A stretch of DNA of 64,000 nucleotides from JBBSEX01 sp038239345 (lineage in GTDB: Bacteria; Acidobacteriota; Terriglobia; Bryobacterales; Bryobacteraceae), in NCBI GenBank assembly GCA_038239345.1, contig JBBSEX010000023.1:1-64000 (forward strand), in the 5' to 3' direction. The notes below the pieces were generated by a model. The model was not told where the DNA came from and did not search any database. It was given only the letters and a program-made list of their open reading frames with translations. Positions within the stretch are counted from its first letter, which is position 1. Every line of letters begins with the position of its first letter. Position numbers and translations under genes: made by a program. This document shows, one piece after another, positions 1 to 8,291 of this stretch.

Positions 1-490
1 GAAAGCGGTCCGATTCGCGAAAGCCGCCGAAGGCATTTCTCAACGCGAATTCTCGCTATGAAAGGTCGGTGCAAGCGCTGATTGAGGCTCCGCTGCGGTC
101 TACGGTAATCGATCCTGCCGAGCTACCGGCGCGTGCCGCGACACCATTGCCCATCCGGATCTATTGACCCGCTATGCGCAACACAAGCGGGAGCTGGTGG
201 AACCGGATTTTCTGGTGTTAGCCGCCGATCATTGGAACTTCAACGTGCGAGGTTTTAATCCTGGTGGTAATCATGGATCGTTCTTGCGCATCTCAACGCA
301 TTCCACGCTGCTGTTCGCCTGTGGAGCGGAGGCCTCAATTCCCCAGCGCCGGGTTATCGACGAGCCGTACGATAGCCTTGCGTTTGTTCCGACGATTTGG
401 ACGCTGCTGGGCCGCCCGCAAGACGCGGCGGGGCTTCCGGGGCCGGTGATTCAAGAGCTGTTGCACGGCCGTCCAGTCGTCCGGAAGTAA
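1..490 (+). pseudogene. Alkaline-phosphatase-superfamily protein, 3' end, with frame break
   Basis: The last 108 codons (from 164) read as the C-terminal end of a secreted phosphodiesterase/alkaline-phosphatase-like protein: a GGNHGSF segment, a run on an aspartate-histidine-rich stretch (AADHWNFN), and an EPYDSL..VPTIW tail typical of such enzymes. Upstream, the reading frame that continues sensibly (ALIEAPLRSTVIDPAELP, codons starting at 3, open from base 3) ends at TGA 165-167, while the tail frame is closed by TGA at 83-85. One frame change between about 100 and 160 would join the two. The gene starts outside the window. It could be a decayed gene or a base-call error. Family assignment is moderate; the break itself is directly visible. 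Confidence 0.5.
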
Positions 491-530
491 GCCGGCGAAA
501 GGGGGCACTTCATATTGACCGCCCTTCATA

Positions 531-1082
531 TCAAACTCCTTGCGCGAACTCAACCGCGGTTTTTACAAGACCTGAGGGGACGGAGCGATACAGCACGATT
601 GAGAACGATTCGAACTCCTGCGCGAAGATCAAAACCCCGTCGTCGAAGGCATTCAGGACCTTGTCGAGATCGTCGACGTTCGGGACGCGATCAAACTCTG
701 GTGTGCGCATAGCTTGGGCTGCTCGCGAATCAAACGATTGAACGGCGAACCCCTCCGGTTTTACCCAGGCTGTCGCCAGAAATACCGCTTTTCCTTTAAT
801 CGCCCACTGGGCCTTCACGAAATAGCGAATTTCCTCACCGGCCTGGATCGAGTGGACGGCCGTGGAGAGGGACGCTTCGCCACGCAGCAAACCTGCATCG
901 GAGAGCAGCCAGGATTTCGGGTAAGGATTCTCCTTGGTAGACCCCGATTGCAGTTTTCTTACTTCCATCTTTACCGGGTCATTCAGCTTGGCTTGCAGCC
1001 GCTTTTCATCCGCCGAACTTAACTGGCCCGCATGTGCCGCGTCCAGGCACAGCAAGCCCGCCAGGAATAAATACATCATCAC
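531..1082 (-). CDS. Secreted hypothetical protein, 183 aa
   Basis: No family recognised. Residues 1-18 form a hydrophobic signal peptide ending AHA-G, so the protein is probably exported. The mature part is mixed alpha/beta, without cysteines or obvious catalytic motifs, and ends in an acidic/aromatic region. It starts ATG-ATG-ATG at 1082; any of the three could be used. It lies 37 bases downstream of the CPBP protease gene on the same strand, so it may be the last gene of the uvrA operon. The neighbouring phosphatase fragment is on the opposite strand and converges on it. Confidence 0.65.
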   Translation of the reverse strand: MMMYLFLAGLLCLDAAHAGQLSSADEKRLQAKLNDPVKMEVRKLQSGSTKENPYPKSWLLSDAGLLRGEASLSTAVHSIQAGEEIRYFVKAQWAIKGKAVFLATAWVKPEGFAVQSFDSRAAQAMRTPEFDRVPNVDDLDKVLNAFDDGVLIFAQEFESFSIVLYRSVPSGLVKTAVEFAQGV

Positions 1083-1119
1083 CTGGTTAGCGGAATCCAG
1101 CTACAAAAGGGGGCAGGAA

Positions 1120-1833
1120 TCAGAAATAATGCTGATAAATAAACAGCGCGAGAAAGATGCCATTGTATGTCGCATGAATGGCCGTCGATGCCGCGGTCGA
1201 GCCAGTGGAGCGGCGTACTAGGCCAAAGACGACGCCGGAGAAATACACCAGGAAGATCTGCTGCCAGGCCCATTTGTATTGGGGACCGTGGAGTAACGCG
1301 AAGGGCAGCGCGGTGATCAGGATTCCAACGCCCCAACCGAAACTCCTGGCAAGCAGAGGGAGAAGAAAGCCTCGAAAAAACAATTCTTCACACAGCGGTC
1401 CCAGAATGACAATGAAGAAACTGAGCAGCGCGAGCGATATCTTGTCGTTCAACATCTCATCGAAGGGCATGGGAATAGTCGGCGCTTTGATTAAAACGCC
1501 GGCGAATCCGACAAAGATAGCGAGCAGCGGACCTGCCATAAAACTCGTCCAAAACCCCGGTGCCCGATATCGCCAACCGAGCGATTCCCAAAAAGGCCGG
1601 GCGTGACGAAGGCGCAGCAGCCCGTACAGCGACGCGAAAAACAGGATGTAGAAAAGCAGCTGCATGCCCAGGCCGGAGACGGTCTTCCTGGCGAACATCA
1701 CCGGTGCCAGCAGTGCCAGGCCTTTCGTCAAAATGGCCGCTATGCCGACCGATGGCAAAATCATCCCGACAAAGAGCGCCAGGTCGGAATAGCCCCAGAA
1801 AGGGAGGTCCGCTGGATCTGGGCGAGGCGTCAT
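1120..1833 (-). CDS. CPBP-family intramembrane metalloprotease
   Basis: A 237-residue polytopic membrane protein of the CPBP (CAAX protease / bacteriocin-processing, Abi) family. Motif 1 EELFFRG has glutamates E149-E150 and R154, motif 2 has H182 (LLHG), and motif 3 is HATYN with H220 and N224; together these are the metal and catalytic positions of the family. About seven hydrophobic segments are visible. Its ATG overlaps the stop of the upstream deoxyhypusine-synthase-like gene (1830-1833), so translation is probably coupled. Members cleave prenylated or small peptide substrates, but no substrate can be named here. Family call is strong, function open. Confidence 0.88.
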   Translation of the reverse strand: MTPRPDPADLPFWGYSDLALFVGMILPSVGIAAILTKGLALLAPVMFARKTVSGLGMQLLFYILFFASLYGLLRLRHARPFWESLGWRYRAPGFWTSFMAGPLLAIFVGFAGVLIKAPTIPMPFDEMLNDKISLALLSFFIVILGPLCEELFFRGFLLPLLARSFGWGVGILITALPFALLHGPQYKWAWQQIFLVYFSGVVFGLVRRSTGSTAASTAIHATYNGIFLALFIYQHYF

Positions 1834-2789
1834 TCGCCTTCCACGAGAATTGCCGCCAGCAAGGGGATTAAGATTTCGTGGTGCCCGGTGATCGCGTAGC
1901 CTTTACCACCGCCCGGACCTGCGTGGGGGCGCTGAATGACATTGGCGGTGGGCCGGTAGTGTTGCAGAAAATCGAGATTCACGGTGGTGAATCCGGCTAG
2001 CGGGTATTTTAAATTGCGGACTACTGAAACAGCTTTTAAGAAGACTTCAGGCAGTATTACCGCCGAACCGACATTCAAGTAGACGCCGCCATCGTCCAAC
2101 CCGCGGACCAGCGAGCACAGCAGTCGGAAATCCTGATGGGACGTCACGCCAATCGCCGCCGGGTCGGCCGCCGGATGGGTATGCGGCGTATCCGTTCCAA
2201 TGGCGACATGCACGGTTACGGGCGTGGCTGCCCGATATGTTTCAACCAGCAAACTACTGACGGCGAATTGAGGATTGACGGTGGAATCCAGATAGCGGCC
2301 AAGGGCTTCCCCCATTCCAAGGCCATCCCGGGCACCGGCGGCGATAGCGAAATTCATCTCCCGGCCAGTTTCGGCGGCGGATCCGAAGCGGCCATCGGGC
2401 AGCACCGCTTCCACATCTTCACTAGTCGACCCGGCGAGGGCGATCTCAAAATCGTGGATCGATGACGCACCGTTCAGCACGAATCCCGTGGCATAGCCGC
2501 GGCCCATCAGATCGATGAGGATCGGCGCCAATCCGCATTTAATCGTGTGCCCGCCCAGCCCCCACAGTATGTTTTTGTTTCGTTGTTTGGCTTCTTGAAT
2601 CGCTTGCGCGACTCGACGTAACGATTCCGCCGCCAATATCTTTGGCAGCGAATCCAGCCAGGCCGATATGCCCGAGCCTTTGCGATGCGGACGCCCGAAA
2701 TCGACCGTGCTCACTTTTCCACCGCGATCGTATAGCGACACGGTTTCCAGGGCTGACAGATCAAGTGGCTGGGCGCGGTACTTACTCAA
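1830..2789 (-). CDS. Deoxyhypusine-synthase-like NAD-fold protein
   Basis: 319 residues of a bacterial family resembling deoxyhypusine synthase (DHS-like NAD/FAD-binding fold). Visible marks are GLGGHTIK (78-84), NGASSIHDFE (106-115, with the His-Asp pair of DHS), STSEDV, a VHVAIGTD stretch near 194-201, and GSAVILPEVFLKAV near 252. Bacteria generally lack eIF5A, so a true deoxyhypusine role is unlikely; some bacterial relatives are homospermidine synthases, but that also cannot be claimed here. The ATG overlaps the uvrA stop (2786-2789) and its stop overlaps the CPBP start, giving a three-gene coupled unit. The family relationship is from recognised sequence pattern, the role is unknown. Confidence 0.6.
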   Translation of the reverse strand: MSKYRAQPLDLSALETVSLYDRGGKVSTVDFGRPHRKGSGISAWLDSLPKILAAESLRRVAQAIQEAKQRNKNILWGLGGHTIKCGLAPILIDLMGRGYATGFVLNGASSIHDFEIALAGSTSEDVEAVLPDGRFGSAAETGREMNFAIAAGARDGLGMGEALGRYLDSTVNPQFAVSSLLVETYRAATPVTVHVAIGTDTPHTHPAADPAAIGVTSHQDFRLLCSLVRGLDDGGVYLNVGSAVILPEVFLKAVSVVRNLKYPLAGFTTVNLDFLQHYRPTANVIQRPHAGPGGGKGYAITGHHEILIPLLAAILVEGE

Positions 2790-5554
2790 ACGCGCACCGC
2801 TTTCCCGCTATGCAGAACTTTTTCCAGCGCCCGTGCAGTATAACTCTTCTTATTGCGGATCAACTGCTCGGGCGTACCCGCGGCGACGATTTGGCCGCCT
2901 CGATCCCCGCCTTCCGGACCCAGATCGATCACCCAATCGGCGGATTTGATTACATCCAGATGGTGTTCAATCACCACCACGCTATTTCCCAGATCAACCA
3001 GGCGTTGCAGGACATCGAGCAAACGCTTTACATCCTCGAAGTGCAGGCCCGTGGTGGGTTCGTCCAGGATGTACATGGTGCGTCCCGTCTGGCGCTTGCT
3101 TAATTCCTTCGCCAATTTAATGCGCTGCGCTTCGCCACCCGATAACGTTGTGGAGGATTGGCCCAGATGGATGTATCCCAATCCAACATCGTTCAACGTC
3201 CGCAGCTTGTTCTGGATTAGCGGAATATTTTCCAGCGTATCGACGGCTTCCTCCACGGTGGATTCCAGCAGATCGGCAATCGACTTGCCCTTATACTTCA
3301 CCTGCAACGTTTCATGATTGTAGCGGCGGCCGCGGCATACGTCGCAGGTGACGTAGACATCGGGCAGGAAGTTCATTTCGATGCGCTTCAAGCCGTCGCC
3401 CTGGCAGGCTTCGCAGCGCCCGCCCTTGACGTTGAAACTGAATCGGCCGGCTTTATAACCGCGTTCCCGCGATTCCGGCAGCATCGCATACAAATCGCGA
3501 ATCAACGTAAATACGCCCGTATATGTGGCGGGATTAGAGCGAGGCGTGCGGCCGATCGGCGTTTGATCGATCTCGACGATCTTGTCCAGATATTCGAGGC
3601 CGCTAACGGATTCGTGCGCTCCGGGTGTTGCCCGCGAGCCGTAGACATGATGCGCCAGAACGCGATAAAGAATGTCGTTCACCAGGGTCGATTTTCCGCT
3701 GCCGGAAACGCCGGTGACAACGGTCAGCATTGCCAGCGGGAATTCGGCGGTGACGTTCTTCAGGTTGTGTTCAGTGGCGCCGTGGATCACCAGCTTATTT
3801 CCATTGCCGGGGCGGCGGATAGCTGGGACGGGGATTTCACGCACGCCCGAGAGATATTGGCCCGTAAGCGATCCTGGCGTGTTTTCGATTTCGAGCGGCG
3901 TACCTTGCGCCACCAGCTCACCGCCCAGGCGGCCCGCGCCAGGACCGAGATCGATCACATAGTCGGCTCGCTGAATTGTTTCGGCGTCGTGCTCCACCAC
4001 AAGAACCGTGTTGCCCAGGTCGCGCAGGTGTTTCAGGGTCTCAAGAAGACGGTCGTTATCGCGTGGATGCAGGCCAATGGACGGTTCATCGAGAACATAC
4101 AAGACGCCACGAAGTTTCGAACCAATTTGCGTCGCCAGACGAATGCGTTGTGCTTCGCCGCCAGAAAGGGTGGCCGCGGAACGCTCGAGGCTAAGATAAT
4201 CCAGCCCGACATCAAGGAGAAACTCCAGGCGATTTTGAACTTCCTGCACGACACGGCCGGCGATTTGCCGCTCGCGTTCCGTTAGAGCCCAGCCACGCAC
4301 GACAGGCAATGCCCGGGCGAGCGACATGGCCGTGAATTCAGCGATCGAAAGCCCTTTCACGCGGACGGCGAGGCTGCTTGGCTTCAGGCGCTTGCCGCCG
4401 CAAGCCAGACACACCGCGGGAGACATATAATCCATCAACCATTCGCGATATCCTTGCGTTGCTTCTTCGTATGTTTCCTGAAGTAATTGCAGAATACCGG
4501 GGAAAGATGGACCGCCTTGCAACAAAACAGTTCGCGTTTTCTCGGAAAGATCCTCCCATGGTTTACTCAACTTAAATTTCAAGCGAACACCGGCATCGCT
4601 CAGTCGCCCCAGCAGATGAGTGGATCCGGCGCCCGGACCCAATGCGCCATCGAGAAGGGGCTTTGACGGATCGACGATTACTTTGGCGGGATCGAAGCTC
4701 CATTGACTGCCCAGGCCGGTACACGTATCGCATGCGCCGAATGGGCTATTGAACGAGAAGGAACGCGGCTCCAATTGTGGAACGCTGGTGCCACATTCGG
4801 GGCACGCCAGTTTGAGCGAATACATATGCTCATCGCCGTTCACGATAGCGACGATCACAAGTCCATCGGCTAACTTGGTAGCGGTCTCAATCGACGCTTC
4901 TAAACGCTTCTCGATGCCCGGTTTGATCAACAGCCTATCCACCACAACCTCAATCGAGTGGTTCTTCCGGCGGTCGAGCGGGATGTCTTCGTCCAGCGAT
5001 CGCAGCACGCCATCGATGCGGGCGCGGACGAAGCCTTGCCGGGCGTACTTCTCCAAATCTTTCTTGTACTCGCCTTTTCGCCCGCGCACGACGGGGGCGA
5101 GGATCATCACGCGATCCTCTTGCTTCAAGGCCATCACTTGTTGCAGAATCTGCTCAGTGCTCTGGCGGGTGATTTCGTGGCCGCAGTTGGGGCAATGGGG
5201 AACGCCGATGGATGAGAACAGGACGCGAAGATAATCGTAAATCTCGGTAATGGTACCGACGGTGGATCGCGGGCTGCGGCTGGTGGTTTTCTGCTCAATG
5301 GAAATCGCTGGACTCAGGCCGTCGATGGAGTCGACTTCGGGCCGCTCCATCTGATCCAGAAATTGGCGGGCGTACGGCGAAAGCGTTTCTACGTAGCGCC
5401 GCTGGCCCTCGGCGTAAATCGTATCGAAGGCGAGAGAAGACTTGCCCGATCCACTCAGCCCAGTTATTACGGTAAGCCGGTTACGAGGGATCTGAACATC
5501 AATGTTCTTTAAATTGTGTTGCCGCGCGCCATGCACGGTGATGCGGTCAAGCAT
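2786..5554 (-). CDS. uvrA: Excinuclease ABC subunit A (UvrA)
   Basis: 922 residues, close to the usual ~940. UvrA is the damage-recognition ATPase of nucleotide excision repair, acting as a dimer with UvrB. Two ABC modules are present: Walker A GLSGSGKSS at 32-40 and GVSGSGKST in the second half, each followed by LSGGEAQRI signatures and DEP Walker B motifs (YVLDEPSIGLHP, YILDEPTTGLHF). Cys pairs include CPNCG, CPECG with CDTC, and CEAC/CDVC for the zinc modules. All catalytic elements look intact. It starts at ATG 5554 and leads an operon with the DHS-like and CPBP genes. No LexA-type box could be identified upstream. Confidence 0.98.
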   Translation of the reverse strand: MLDRITVHGARQHNLKNIDVQIPRNRLTVITGLSGSGKSSLAFDTIYAEGQRRYVETLSPYARQFLDQMERPEVDSIDGLSPAISIEQKTTSRSPRSTVGTITEIYDYLRVLFSSIGVPHCPNCGHEITRQSTEQILQQVMALKQEDRVMILAPVVRGRKGEYKKDLEKYARQGFVRARIDGVLRSLDEDIPLDRRKNHSIEVVVDRLLIKPGIEKRLEASIETATKLADGLVIVAIVNGDEHMYSLKLACPECGTSVPQLEPRSFSFNSPFGACDTCTGLGSQWSFDPAKVIVDPSKPLLDGALGPGAGSTHLLGRLSDAGVRLKFKLSKPWEDLSEKTRTVLLQGGPSFPGILQLLQETYEEATQGYREWLMDYMSPAVCLACGGKRLKPSSLAVRVKGLSIAEFTAMSLARALPVVRGWALTERERQIAGRVVQEVQNRLEFLLDVGLDYLSLERSAATLSGGEAQRIRLATQIGSKLRGVLYVLDEPSIGLHPRDNDRLLETLKHLRDLGNTVLVVEHDAETIQRADYVIDLGPGAGRLGGELVAQGTPLEIENTPGSLTGQYLSGVREIPVPAIRRPGNGNKLVIHGATEHNLKNVTAEFPLAMLTVVTGVSGSGKSTLVNDILYRVLAHHVYGSRATPGAHESVSGLEYLDKIVEIDQTPIGRTPRSNPATYTGVFTLIRDLYAMLPESRERGYKAGRFSFNVKGGRCEACQGDGLKRIEMNFLPDVYVTCDVCRGRRYNHETLQVKYKGKSIADLLESTVEEAVDTLENIPLIQNKLRTLNDVGLGYIHLGQSSTTLSGGEAQRIKLAKELSKRQTGRTMYILDEPTTGLHFEDVKRLLDVLQRLVDLGNSVVVIEHHLDVIKSADWVIDLGPEGGDRGGQIVAAGTPEQLIRNKKSYTARALEKVLHSGKAVRV

Positions 5555-5653
5555 AGTGACGTTGCTGGAAGGAAACCAGTCTTTTATTGTCCCACGTCGC
5601 CCTCGCGGGCCCTACGGTTACGTGCCGTTCTCAGCCTAAGCGAAGAATTGTTC

Positions 5654-5683
5654 TTGCATTTTCTCCGGTTTATCGCTTATAAC
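5654..5683 (+). promoter_or_regulatory. Candidate promoter of the PilZ gene
   Basis: TTGCAT at 5654-5659 and TATAAC at 5678-5683 with an 18-nt spacer resemble a sigma-70 promoter. The -10 ends only 10 nt before the ATG at 5694, and no Shine-Dalgarno sequence lies between, so the transcript would be nearly leaderless. Visual match only. Confidence 0.5.
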
Positions 5684-5693
5684 TAACTAGCTA

Positions 5694-6008
5694 ATGACAG
5701 AGAGAAGACGAAAAAAGCGTTTTACTTTGCGTCTTCCCTTAGAACTAATTCGTTCCGGTTCCACACCCGTTCAGCAGACCGGCCAAACCAAGAATGTGGG
5801 GCCAACTGGCGTCTTGTTCCTGGCGGAGACCGTTGTGCTGCAGATCGGCGATGCCATCGAGTATAGGATTACTTTGCCGGGACCTGTGGACGACGTCATT
5901 CTGCACTGCTGGGGACGGGTATTGCGAAAACAGGATCGCCCTTGTTGTACCTACGCGGCCACCCTGGAACGCTACGATTTCGTTCGCCACGAAGCAACCT
6001 TCGTTTAA
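5694..6008 (+). CDS. PilZ-domain protein
   Basis: 104 residues forming a single PilZ-like beta-barrel, the usual receptor for cyclic di-GMP. The N-terminal RKKRF (5-9) supplies the RxxxR motif. The second motif, normally (D/N)xSxxG, is NVGPTG (34-39), so the serine position is replaced by proline and ligand binding may be altered. No signal peptide or extra domain. Stand-alone PilZ proteins act as adaptors in motility, secretion or exopolysaccharide control; the neighbours do not indicate which. The gene is divergent from uvrA. Confidence 0.75.
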   Translation: MTERRRKKRFTLRLPLELIRSGSTPVQQTGQTKNVGPTGVLFLAETVVLQIGDAIEYRITLPGPVDDVILHCWGRVLRKQDRPCCTYAATLERYDFVRHEATFV

Positions 6009-6030
6009 TGTTCTCTTTATTGGCGGCGAT

Positions 6031-6870
6031 TTAATTAGAGAAAGCGTCGTTCAATACCTTCGCCAAGCGCGCTCCGGCTTTGGCCAACTGAGCGTGAATC
6101 AGAGGATCCGCCAGTTGCATGTATTCCGGAGTGATGTCGGCGTTGAATACGGGACACTGGTCCACCATCCCCGCCGTGCTGATCGGGATTTGGCCGAGCA
6201 GCGGACCGTACACCGCGCCGATACCGAGGATGTGCGATTCCCAAGCCCAATCGTCGAACGTTCCGGTAAGCCATGCTGGATTTTGCATCTGCCCAAGGGT
6301 CTTGGCCATACTCGATTCGTGAATCGGCGTCCGTTCCAGAATTCCGTAATCCCATAATGCGTGCAGATTTTTGACGTTGAGCGATGAGTTCGTCGTGACG
6401 CAATTGCCGCCATGATCGGAATTGTCGGAAGCATGTAGTGGCTGATGCATGTCGCCGACAAAATGGATGACGAATCGCAGTTGATCCGCCACGGACCAGG
6501 CAGTCGCTTGTCCGGATCTCAGGTTGGCGGTCATCTCATTCAACTTCACCGTGATGCAGTCGCCGGTGGGACAACGCTTGGCAAAGTCATTTCGGCTGTC
6601 GATCAATTCGATATCGATGTAGTGCCACTCGCCGGTCTTGGTCTCGCGTTTGTTGATTTCGTCGGGCCAAGTGGAGGCGTCCGCCATGGCGTCGGAAACT
6701 CTGTTCGGTTCCACGCCAAGTAAAATCGCGACCTGTTGTCTGGCCGCAGCCGTCAAGCCCTGAGCGGCAATTCGCGCGACAAGCCTATGACCCTCGCGAC
6801 CCCAAGGACAGGCAGGGCCGGCCAAAAACGTCGCTATCAGACCCGCTCTCCACAGTGTGCTTGACAACAT
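6031..6870 (-). CDS. S1/P1-type zinc nuclease, secreted
   Basis: 279 residues. A signal peptide (1-22) is followed directly by WGREGH, where the N-terminal Trp23 and His28 are trinuclear-zinc ligands in the S1/P1 family. The other ligand-bearing segments are recognisable: ASTWPDEI, WHYIDI, HFVGDMHQPLHA and NSDHGGN. The enzyme should hydrolyse single-stranded DNA/RNA and 3'-nucleotides outside the cytoplasm, possibly for phosphate scavenging. It converges on the PilZ gene with a 22-base gap and is divergent from the next gene. Length is normal for bacterial members. Confidence 0.93.
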   Translation of the reverse strand: MLSSTLWRAGLIATFLAGPACPWGREGHRLVARIAAQGLTAAARQQVAILLGVEPNRVSDAMADASTWPDEINKRETKTGEWHYIDIELIDSRNDFAKRCPTGDCITVKLNEMTANLRSGQATAWSVADQLRFVIHFVGDMHQPLHASDNSDHGGNCVTTNSSLNVKNLHALWDYGILERTPIHESSMAKTLGQMQNPAWLTGTFDDWAWESHILGIGAVYGPLLGQIPISTAGMVDQCPVFNADITPEYMQLADPLIHAQLAKAGARLAKVLNDAFSN

Positions 6871-6908
6871 AAAAGAAACTTTTGCCTTCAGACGAGTATC
6901 AATTCACT

Positions 6909-7517
6909 GTGCCTCGCCTAGCGTATTCCATTCTCCTGCTCTCGTCGGTTTTGTTTGGCCAGCAAGATTCAATCCAACCTGCCAATCAACAACCGCCAGT
7001 CTACCAGCCAATGACAGTCGGCCAGAAGTTTGACTATGAAGTTGTTTCGTCGTTCCGCCCCTACTCTCTGGTTGGAGTGGGTATCGCGGCAGCCATCAGC
7101 CAAGCCCAGAATACGCCGTCGGGATGGGGGCAAGGATGGGGTGCCTATGGCGAACGTTATGGATCCAGCTTCGGGCAGTTGCTTACCGGGCAAACCATTG
7201 CATTCGCCATTGAAGCCGCGCGGCATGAAGATCCTCGCTACATCCGCTCTTTGCGGACAGGCGTCAAGAATCGATTTTTCGACGCCATCAAACACACGGT
7301 GATCATCCACAAAGACGATGGCGGCACGACGCTTGCCGTGGGGGCGATCGTAGGCGACTTCGGCGGTGGACTCATCTCACGCACTTGGCGTCCGAGCCCG
7401 GATAATACTGTCGGCGATGGCCTCCAAGCGGGCGCCCTGCGCTTTGGTATCGACTTCGGAATAAGCGTGGGCAAAGAATTTTGGCCCGACGTGCGGCGCA
7501 AATTATTCCATAAATAA
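6909..7517 (+). CDS. Exported hypothetical protein
   Basis: No named family recognised. The in-frame GTG at 6909 gives a clean signal peptide (hydrophobic residues 4-15, cleavage near FGQQ) and is preferred to the TTG at 6882, which adds a charged N-terminal extension. The 202-residue product is rich in Gly, Ser and aromatic residues (SGWGQGWGAYGERYGS) and has a glycine-rich segment near the C-terminus (GAIVGDFGGG). This pattern suggests an outer-membrane or surface-associated protein. Transcribed divergently from the nuclease gene. Confidence 0.6.
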   Translation: MPRLAYSILLLSSVLFGQQDSIQPANQQPPVYQPMTVGQKFDYEVVSSFRPYSLVGVGIAAAISQAQNTPSGWGQGWGAYGERYGSSFGQLLTGQTIAFAIEAARHEDPRYIRSLRTGVKNRFFDAIKHTVIIHKDDGGTTLAVGAIVGDFGGGLISRTWRPSPDNTVGDGLQAGALRFGIDFGISVGKEFWPDVRRKLFHK

Positions 7518-7543
7518 CATCCCGCTGAACAGGGCGTCGCGCA

Positions 7544-7549
7544 TATAAT
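7544..7549 (+). promoter_or_regulatory. Candidate -10 element TATAAT
   Basis: A perfect TATAAT ends 9 nt before the ATG at 7559. No convincing -35 and no ribosome-binding site are seen, consistent with a leaderless or near-leaderless start. Confidence 0.45.
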
Positions 7550-7558
7550 AATGCTCTT

Positions 7559-7948
7559 ATGGCAACCACGCTCGATCAGTATCGCGAAGCTAAAAACAGC
7601 TATTTAAAACTGCGGAATCAGGCAAAGAAAGAGCTGGTATCGCGATTCAATGAGCTGGCAACGGAGATGTTGCAAGTGCAGCGCGAGCTTCTGGAAGATT
7701 TCGGCGAGAAGGTTGCAATGCCGGCGAAGGGCAAAAAGCTTCGCCCGGTAAAGAAGGCTCCCCCGGTAGACAAAGAGCCGGAACCCTCGCCCGCCGCCCC
7801 GTCGGCAAAAGTCATCGCCCTCACTAAACAGTTGGAAGGGCAGAAAAAGAAACTGGCTGACGCACGCGCGGCGAACAAGCCGACAAGGCCGATCGAAGAT
7901 CGGATTTACGAGATAGAAGATGCGATCAAGTTGGCGCAGGAAGGCTGA
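7559..7948 (+). CDS. Basic coiled-coil hypothetical protein
   Basis: 129 residues, unrecognised. Residues 1-50 and 84-127 are predicted helical with heptad-like spacing (a coiled coil). They are separated by a Lys/Pro/Ala-rich linker (about 53-82) that resembles the low-complexity tails of DNA-associated proteins. No cysteines, no signal peptide. The gene has its own TATAAT upstream and lies 46 bases before the DUF3467 gene. It could be a nucleoid-associated protein by composition, but no domain supports that. Confidence 0.55.
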   Translation: MATTLDQYREAKNSYLKLRNQAKKELVSRFNELATEMLQVQRELLEDFGEKVAMPAKGKKLRPVKKAPPVDKEPEPSPAAPSAKVIALTKQLEGQKKKLADARAANKPTRPIEDRIYEIEDAIKLAQEG

Positions 7949-7983
7949 TCGCGCTGGCATTGCGCTTCCCACTACGCGCGGCT

Positions 7984-7989
7984 CATAAT
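7984..7989 (+). promoter_or_regulatory. Candidate -10 element CATAAT
   Basis: CATAAT ends 5 nt before the ATG at 7995; the expected transcription start falls on the start codon. No Shine-Dalgarno sequence is present. Confidence 0.4.
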
Positions 7990-7994
7990 TTGGT

Positions 7995-8291
7995 ATGACT
8001 CCCGGTCAACCCCAGCCGAAGATCCACCTAGTCAATACGGCTGACTATCGTGAAAATTATGCCAACAGCGTGCAAGTCCGCGTGAATCTGTGGGACTTCT
8101 TTCTGATGTTTGGCACAGTGAATCAAACCGATCCGGAAACGGTGGATATTCATAATTTTCAAGGCGTATATCTCAGTCCCCAGCAAGCCAAAGCGTTATT
8201 TAATATTCTGCAACAGAACCTTTCGCAGTATGAGAACACGTTTGGCGAAATCAAGCTCGCGCCCCACCCGTCAGGCTCCGTGATTCAGTGA
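7995..8291 (+). CDS. DUF3467-family protein
   Basis: 98 residues matching the DUF3467 pattern: YRENYANSVQVRVNLWDF near the N-terminus, then a loop carrying D/N residues, and a C-terminal SPQQAKALFNILQQNL helix. The family is short, cytoplasmic and uncharacterised; it is widespread in bacteria and resembles small subunits of multi-protein assemblies. The stop overlaps the GTG of the following membrane glycosyltransferase gene (8288-8291), so the two are probably co-translated. That is the only functional hint. Confidence 0.8.
   Translation: MTPGQPQPKIHLVNTADYRENYANSVQVRVNLWDFFLMFGTVNQTDPETVDIHNFQGVYLSPQQAKALFNILQQNLSQYENTFGEIKLAPHPSGSVIQ

Noticed and set aside
3314..4285. Long open frame of 323 codons antisense to uvrA
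   Set aside because: It lies fully inside uvrA, has a composition typical of a shadow frame and no recognisable domain.
6011..6042. Bidirectional terminator between the PilZ and nuclease genes
   Set aside because: Only a 6-bp stem (TTCTCT/AGAGAA) with a long loop; too weak.
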